A stretch of DNA of 64,000 nt, from the NCBI GenBank assembly GCA_965240325.2, contig OZ251234.1, positions 248,001-312,000 on the forward strand, written 5' to 3'. Below the pieces are notes generated by a model that saw only the letters and a list, made by a program, of their open reading frames with translations, did not search any database and was not told where the DNA came from. Shown piece by piece: positions 63,701 through 64,000 of the stretch. The first letter of the stretch is position 1; each line of letters opens with the position of its first letter. Origin of the DNA: Rebecca billardiae RCC1528. Its lineage: Eukaryota > Haptophyta. A program made the translations under genes and the position numbers.

Positions 63701-64000
63701 CGGCGGTGATGGAGGTGGGCTCGGTGGCGGGCTCGGTGGTGGGCTTGGCGGCGGAGGGCTCGGCGGTGGGCTCGGCGGCACGCTCGGTGGCGGCGACGGC
63801 GGTGGGCTCGGCGGCGGGCTCGGTATAGGTGACGGCGGCGGCGACGGTGGTGGGCTCGGCGGCGGGCTCGGAACAGGTGACGGCGGCGGCGATGGTGGTG
63901 GGCTCGGCGGTGGTGAGCTCGGCGGCGACGATGGCGGCGGCGATGGTGGCGGCTTCGGCGGCGGTGACGGCGGCGGCGGGCTCGGCGGCGGTGGTGGAGG
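48716..64000 (-). CDS. Giant polycystin-1-like cell-surface protein with Ser-Pro repeats (5' end outside window)
   Basis: One uninterrupted frame of 5,094 residues, still open at the right edge, so the N-terminus is missing. In order: more than 2,100 residues of SPPP-type repeats (64000 to about 57420), as in hydroxyproline-rich cell-wall glycoproteins; a folded domain of about 105 residues (57400-57090); more Pro-rich linker; IPT/TIG-like domains (about 56720-55880; VGGGTVVTLKGVGF, GGAGEPTVIEGEGF); a REJ/PKD-like region (about 55300-53800; RLDASATLDPNTGS, LRFAWRV); an EGF-like module (52590-52470); and a GAIN/GPS site (about 52470-52320) with CHWWDE and LYCACTHLTDFAAL, where autoproteolysis would fall at HL/T. 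Then come TM1 (about 52190-52110), two more membrane segments (51170-50960), a long disordered loop, two EF-hand-like loops (49260-49100; CDSTGDGRVDE is the better) and two membrane segments (49010-48850) resembling polycystin helices. No PLAT domain or complete channel was found. Likely a plasma or flagellar membrane adhesion or sensor protein. Confidence 0.85.
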   Translation of the reverse strand, partial: PPPPPPSPPPPSPPPKPPPSPPPSSPPSSPPPSPPPSPPPSPVPSPPPSPPPSPPPSPIPSPPPSPPPSPPPSVPPSPPPSPPPPSPPPSPPPSPPPSPPPSPPPPSPPPKPPPSPPPSPPPSPPPPSPPPSPPPSPIPSPPPSPPPSPPPSVPPSPPPSPPPPSPPPSPPPSPPPSPPPSPPPPSPPPKPPPSPPPSPPPSPPPPSPPPSPPPSPIPSPPPSPPPSPPPSVPPSPPPSPPPPSPPPSPPPSPPPPPPPSPPPPSPPPKPPPSPPPSPPPPSPPPSPPPSPIPSSPPSPPPSPPPSVPPSPPPSPPPPSPPQSPPPSPPPPPPPSPPPPSPPPKPPPSPPPSPPPPSPPPSPPPSPIPSSPPSPPPSPPPSVPPSPPPSPPPPSPPPSPPPSPPPPPPPSPPPPSPPPKPPPSPPPSSPPSSPPPSPPPSPPPSPVPSPPPSPPPSPPPSPIPSPPPSPPPSPPPSVPPSPPPSPPPPSPPPSPPPSPPPSPPPSPPPPSPPPKPPPSPPPSPPPSPPPPSPPPSPPPSPIPSPPPSPPPSPPPSVPPSPPPSPPPPSPPPSPPPSPPPPPPPSPPPPSPPPKPPPSPPPSPPPSPPPPSPPPSPPPSPIPSPPPSPPPSPPPSVPPSPPPSPPPPSPPPSPPPSPPPSPPPSPPPPSPPPKPPPSPPPSPPPSPPPPSPPPSPPPSPIPSPPPSPPPSPPPSVPPSPPPSPPPPSPPPSPPPSPPPPPPPSPPPPSPPPKPPPSPPPSSPPSSPPPSPPPSPPPSPVPSPPPSPPPSPPPSPIPSPPPSPPPSPPPSVPPSPPPSPPPPSPPPSPPPSPPPSPPPSPPPPSPPPKPPPSPPPSPPPSPPPPSPPPSPPPSPIPSPPPSPPPSPPPSVPPSPPPSPPPPSPPPSPPPSPPPPPPPSPPPPSPPPKPPPSPPPSSPPSSPPPSPPPSPPPSPVPSPPPSPPPSPPPSPIPSPPPSPPPSLPPSVPPSPPPSPPPPSPPPSPPPSPPPSRPPNPPPPSPPPKPPPLPPPSPPPSPPPPSPPPSPPPSPIPSPPPSPPPSPPPSVPPSPPPSPPPPSPPPSPPPSPPPSPPLSPPPPSPPPKPPPSLPPSPPPSPPPPSPPPSPPPSPRPRPPPSPPPSPPPSPIPSPPPSPPPSPPPSVPPSPPPSPPPPSPPPTPPPSPPPSPPPSPPPPSPPPKPPPSPPPSPPPSPPPPSPRPSPPPSPRPRPPPSPPPSPPPSPIPSPPPSPPPSPPPSVPPSPPPSPPPPSPPPSPPPSPPPSPPPSPPPPSPPPKPPPSLPPSPPPSPPPPSPPPSPPPSPIPSPPPSPPPSPPPSVSPSPPPSPPPPSPPPSPPPSPPPSPPPSPPPPSLPPKPPPSPPPSPPPSPPPPSPPPKPPPSPPPSPPPSPPPPSPPPSPPPSPIPSPPPSQPPSPPPSVPPSPPPSPPPPSPPPSPPPSPPPSPTPSPPPPSAPPRPPPSPPSPQPGPPPSPPPSPSPSPPPSPPPPSPPRPPTLLPPSPPPSPPPSLLPSPPPSPPPIGAPPSPPPLPPPSPPPSLPPLQPPSPPPSPPPSPSPSPLPSPPPSPPQSPPPSLPPNPPPSPPPIGAPPSPPPLPPPSPPPSLPPLPPPSPPPSPPPSPPPSPLPSPPPSPPPSPPLSPPPSLPPSPPPSPPPIGAPPNPPPLPPPSPPPSLPPLPPPSPPPSPPPSPPPNPPPSLPPSPPPSPPPIGAPPSPPPLPPPSPPPSLPPLPPPSPPPSPPPSPPPSPLPSPPPSPPPNPPPSPPPIGAPPSPPPLPPPSPPPSLPPLPPPSPPPSPQPSPPPSLPPSPPPSPPPIGAPPSPPPLPPPSPPPSLPPLPPPSPPPSPPPSPPPSPLPSPPPSPPPSPPPNPPPSPPPIGAPPSPPPLPPPSPPPSLPPLPPPSPPPSPPPSPPPSPLPSPPPSPPPSPPPSPPPNPPPSPPPIGAPPSPPPLPPPSPPPSLPPLPPPSPPPSPPPSPPPSPLPSPPPSPPPSPPPNPPPSPPPIGAPPSPPPLPPPSPPPSLPPLPPPSPPPSPPPSPSPTLLPPSPPPSPPPTLLPPSPPPSPPPSPPPSPPPSPPPNPPPSPPPIGAPPSPPPLPPLSPPPSLPPLPPPSPPPSPPPSPPPNPPPSLPPSPPPSPPPIGAPPSPPPLPPPSPPPILPPLPPPSPPPSAPPSPSPSPSPSPSPPPSPPPPAAQPLLLQGQLTADVDVGAVNGATEVAVAGAIASVCGVRPSRVRIGGYAAGSVVFDFSVEFGAEEAADAPRVLGVLGSDTAVSELSSQLQMSVGSVLGIAGLVLTAAPSPPPGSPPSPPPSPPPLPPHSPHAPPFPPPSPPPMRQPAAPPPGASPAPPPSPPPSIPPPPSPPPRQPPRQPPPPPPPSNPPSPPPPPRELPFPPPHPPSSPPPAAPPPPAIRAVVHGSEPLGAPLGSASVLTLRGAGFVGPTGGGGDGGGAGDGVGPAACAFWRAGGAGAEASTPAVVLSAHAAACAVPSAAANGSALPAGRYVVGLSLDGGAYAAPPLFDEIAISLYEMGAVRVAALHPPAGPVGGGTVVTLKGVGFAEYGEGEMCCVLRGGGGDGDGGCAARASMLPDGADGSTRARCTLPPLPASEPAPALGGATAVALELSLGNGTAHTTTADGMQFRFYAPPRLLSIRPAQGGAGEPTVIEGEGFGALQGAGLGGLLRVAFGDALAPPPTNATDSLVHVRSSYGGAEGGAPAAVRVSLNGQQFEPAPSEGAEAGAAGVTFAFIGAHAPRLVSAHLGGSATSVVLRFDAQPTNRAGMGGALGACAAVLDDGTLALVAGPNRTSGAQPACYWPSASTLVVQLGVGTAVRPGSALALRAGAVRPAASVCAPPCDPSALAAAGAATIDADAPCGVGVPCPTPLAALSGPDTLSRCPDATLRLDGSASAGGGAAGLAYEWALDRSRSAGVSEAEAAALNALLGAERGAALELPALGALAPRASALTFALRVRSAMLGSLSEPAAHTVSRAGAQGAPTVAVDGPALRVARAEAPTLLSAAAAVAGCWARADARVLFSWSLLGVTRTGSAEPADGSAARPAALGGASEAAAPSAATLLLPPFSLSPLHTYELQVVARMAADGGAAASASVRVLVEQLPLRATIAGGDRSMAAERPVRLDASATLDPNTGSAEGLRFAWRVVAVGAEGRGGGGANGSAPAPAAEPLPPAVPTNASVLLLPPGALAAGEYEVFLAVSAAQPAAAPPSTAAIELPQGASASVRLTLVAAPIPTITFAPLGRAKYSAVWSAPSARLALATALDAESAARRASGAASYTLRWRARLVGAGGAPEGDAGLDLDDTAAITTTGGARHTLAFRSGALTPGATYAFELTVMQAVGGGGGGGSAAQQQAARASIVVPISRPPYGGALSAAPSAGGIALRTHFRVQAEGWRSDELPLSYAFTQRRAAASGGGEGGAAELTATPLGVAGASPIASVLLPAGPRALQLTVQDAVGARASAPAVLVTVEPPDDDGSGEALADALGRARSALERSDHAEAMQLLDGLAHALAEEPAGARALAAGNGSALVAHIVRLTAAEGAAVAPPTAEARAQSAAALAAALSAPVPLDAPTRAAGLAHVATLASASAAAGGVDGGTARALLSSVDSALGAPAGGGGALTPEEAVALGGAALEAASGLALALLAGAVPGELPAEAVSARVNVSVARRTAAALAANATLGGAGGGGALALPAALWGGGGGGGGGAVPAPDAPVDVVLIAFGPNVHAEPANQSGALLGPLRTAVLRVQLRDPTAGAEIAISGLSEPVVLGLPPAREAAAAIEPSASCAAAATDGAAAPCSARGACVALGGGLRGCACEPPYHGRECGRADACHWWDEARREWSAEGCTTLDAPPDGADPSLLYCACTHLTDFAALSVPASREAAADEAASVRVNTFSAADGAAVLLSPAEGHRENVTIYRLVYLLSGLNALCLLLAAAADRRALAIYSRWLESERLTSGLGASERARAEGGGRGLLGGGSGRWASTGASSARSSRTSARSARSRGRSLGGSSRRDDGGAREAGSFGQRGGSVADGGSFRGGGSCGAGAGAGAAQTTVERVRARRAASAAAAGGAAPGRGAEQPSRAALDRYLGARLVVEEEEEAEAEGGRAAGGEAEADEVAEWAAPAGTADDAPAAEAGAEAGAEARASGASASSASAALEWRRSRSRSPPSRPRSPPPRSPPPRSPPRAASLSVFAPPRSAAQDIAEHHDLGRRFSMQAQRYAGAARGLERARAVLEAVAEQHTLLALLFARPERALRRVELVQSLFNTLALQLALECMLYTQDGAGGGDGGGVGLLTLLLRALIVGAVALPALWAFKGAWHLARHDGRATPSWRLYHGLREHLGGWLGADADARARAAEAVSAGPAIGRAERLRASRAGGVGGSGCCAGGARRYVDTRPACAKTSVGGWRCGARGSVSSSTAANTLSSATSAGTLLSAVSSRASLLAVAPWVSAQPAHAPHAPRAPARGPAVAPLSAPPEGTEEGGGATLAPGARGRAGQRSPPPAAPSPRSADGRGGSGAGGGRSPGASSGGSAPRSGGSVRRASCGCGIVAPLQSGGALAARAASLRATPPLAERQPGAAASSPAGSPAGGAPPAPGFQSPYRPGRRHLAAPGSVRSGSGCSSPSGSWRGSAASDASAAGSGSFQLQRRRVPPPPPPPGATARDAPSPAAAGGRVPRQLSPRAPPTLDGAPAPAAAPPPPPSPPPASPPRGRTSAPAQRPPMPSAARALDEDDRSGQGDGADSREVRAAAGPRRPPALTRSGSGDTPTPPSPRPRVPRAAAPPAAAPPPAEGAGGSAPTVGARRAAAPPPPPPSLPPPPPPLERGSAPSSGMGSPLGEGGPPAAHAPARAAPAPAPAPRRSSRARRSSLFRAQSELTGAELAALRAAFERCDSTGDGRVDEAGVGLIMAELGDPLLPHERRRLLRDLDLDADLRVDELEMVVWFARQRAAERRAAEWVRVLCPCPPPPPWARSPLAWAAMLGLYTGLCALVIVYGRLFGRAQTEAMLASWGAALLGTFALEEPLLLALRQLGPWAARALVEGGVLADLAESSLVLGARAALDAMRFFFKG
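52661..52676. repeat. Near-palindrome CGAGATTGCGATCTCG
   Basis: This differs from the 16-bp palindrome at 56402 by one base. It is read on the minus strand as Glu-Ile-Ala-Ile-Ser in the polycystin-like gene, just ahead of the GPS region. Confidence 0.7.
56402..56417. repeat. 16-bp palindrome CGAGATTGCAATCTCG
   Basis: A perfect palindrome in the polycystin-like gene, read Glu-Ile-Ala-Ile-Ser between IPT-like domains. Identical to 40690-40705. Confidence 0.85.
57480..59480 (-). repeat. Ser-Pro repeat block B (IGAPP-marked units)
   Basis: The membrane-proximal part of the Pro-rich stalk is built of units each carrying IGAPPxPPPLPPPSPPPSLP. The marker CGCCGATGGGC (or CACCGATGGGC) recurs eleven times at irregular spacing of about 150-250 bp (57556 to 59404). 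Unit-length differences come from gains and losses of SPPP quartets. The opposite strand is free of stops over long stretches. Confidence 0.9.
59481..64000 (-). repeat. Ser-Pro megasatellite block A (SPIPSP-marked units)
   Basis: Units are marked by TATAGGTGACGG (minus: SPIPSP). From 60058 to 63828 unit lengths alternate among 237, 285 and 225 bp, all multiples of three, and near-identical pairs (285+237) recur, a higher-order structure. The 285-bp class contains a second marker, GGAACAGGTGACGG or GCCTGGGTGACGG. The array continues past the window edge. It encodes the outer part of the surface protein's Pro-rich stalk. Confidence 0.9.

Noticed and set aside
57412-63828. Long plus-strand open frames rich in Ala, Val, Gly and Ser opposite the Pro-rich stalk, ending at regular intervals
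   Set aside because: They are the antisense of SPPP codons; their regular lengths simply mirror the megasatellite period, and the stop comes from the TATAGGTGA marker.
57480-64000. Regularly spaced repeats suggesting a CRISPR array
   Set aside because: Units are coding, variable in length, lack unique spacers, and lie in a eukaryotic gene with a domain-rich continuation.

Overview
This window is nuclear DNA of a very GC-rich, flagellated protist, most likely a microalga. Protein-coding stretches use almost only G or C at third codon positions. Six of the seven loci carry short spliceosomal introns whose reading-frame phases I could reconcile exactly. The gene content also fits: an AP2 domain, a plant-like two-repeat MYB, Agenet modules, a flagellar central-pair protein, and a giant Ser-Pro-rich cell-surface protein. 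A haptophyte or a similar high-GC alga is my best guess, but the sequence alone does not prove the lineage.

Layout. At 0.4-2.9 kb (minus) is a protein with two zinc modules, at least one of the Yippee/Mis18 type. From 3.7 to 20.2 kb (plus) runs a chromatin locus with 13 introns: tandem Agenet-like modules, a zinc ribbon, an AP2 domain, a winged-helix-like domain and a complete SNF2 ATPase. It reads as one protein of about 4,395 residues except for a one-base frame break near 14,400. From 20.2 to 31.5 kb lies a less GC-rich, repeat-laden interval holding one clear gene (a MYB protein at 22.8-25.5 kb, minus), two candidate terminal-inverted-repeat elements, two copies of a dispersed repeat, tandem duplications and AT-rich microsatellites. 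At 31.5-41.9 kb (minus) is a 3,270-residue armadillo-like/EF-hand-like protein. At 42.0-45.5 kb (plus) is a coiled-coil protein divergent from it. At 45.9-46.9 kb (minus) is a CLAMP/C1a-32-like flagellar protein, divergent from a methyltransferase (47.0-48.1 kb, plus). From 48.7 kb to the right edge (minus, 5' end outside the window) is an intronless giant surface protein: more than 2,000 residues of Ser-Pro repeats, then IPT/TIG, REJ/PKD, EGF-like and GAIN/GPS domains, membrane segments and EF-hands, resembling polycystin-1.

The right half has a ciliary or cell-surface flavour (CLAMP, polycystin-like, ARM/EF-hand, coiled coil) and the left half a chromatin flavour (Yippee/Mis18, Agenet-AP2-SNF2). 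Three divergent gene pairs share short upstream regions, each with an AACGGCC word.

Most notable signals: (1) the palindrome GAGATTGCAATCTC, recurring in unrelated genes and always translated as Ile-Ala-Ile-Ser with rare codons; (2) the Agenet-AP2-SNF2 architecture; (3) a strong GTGCG 5' splice-site consensus (22 of 27 introns); (4) a heptamer array of about 57 copies inside an SNF2 intron; (5) the higher-order repeat structure of the polycystin-like gene; (6) TIR elements tied to TTAA or TA targets.
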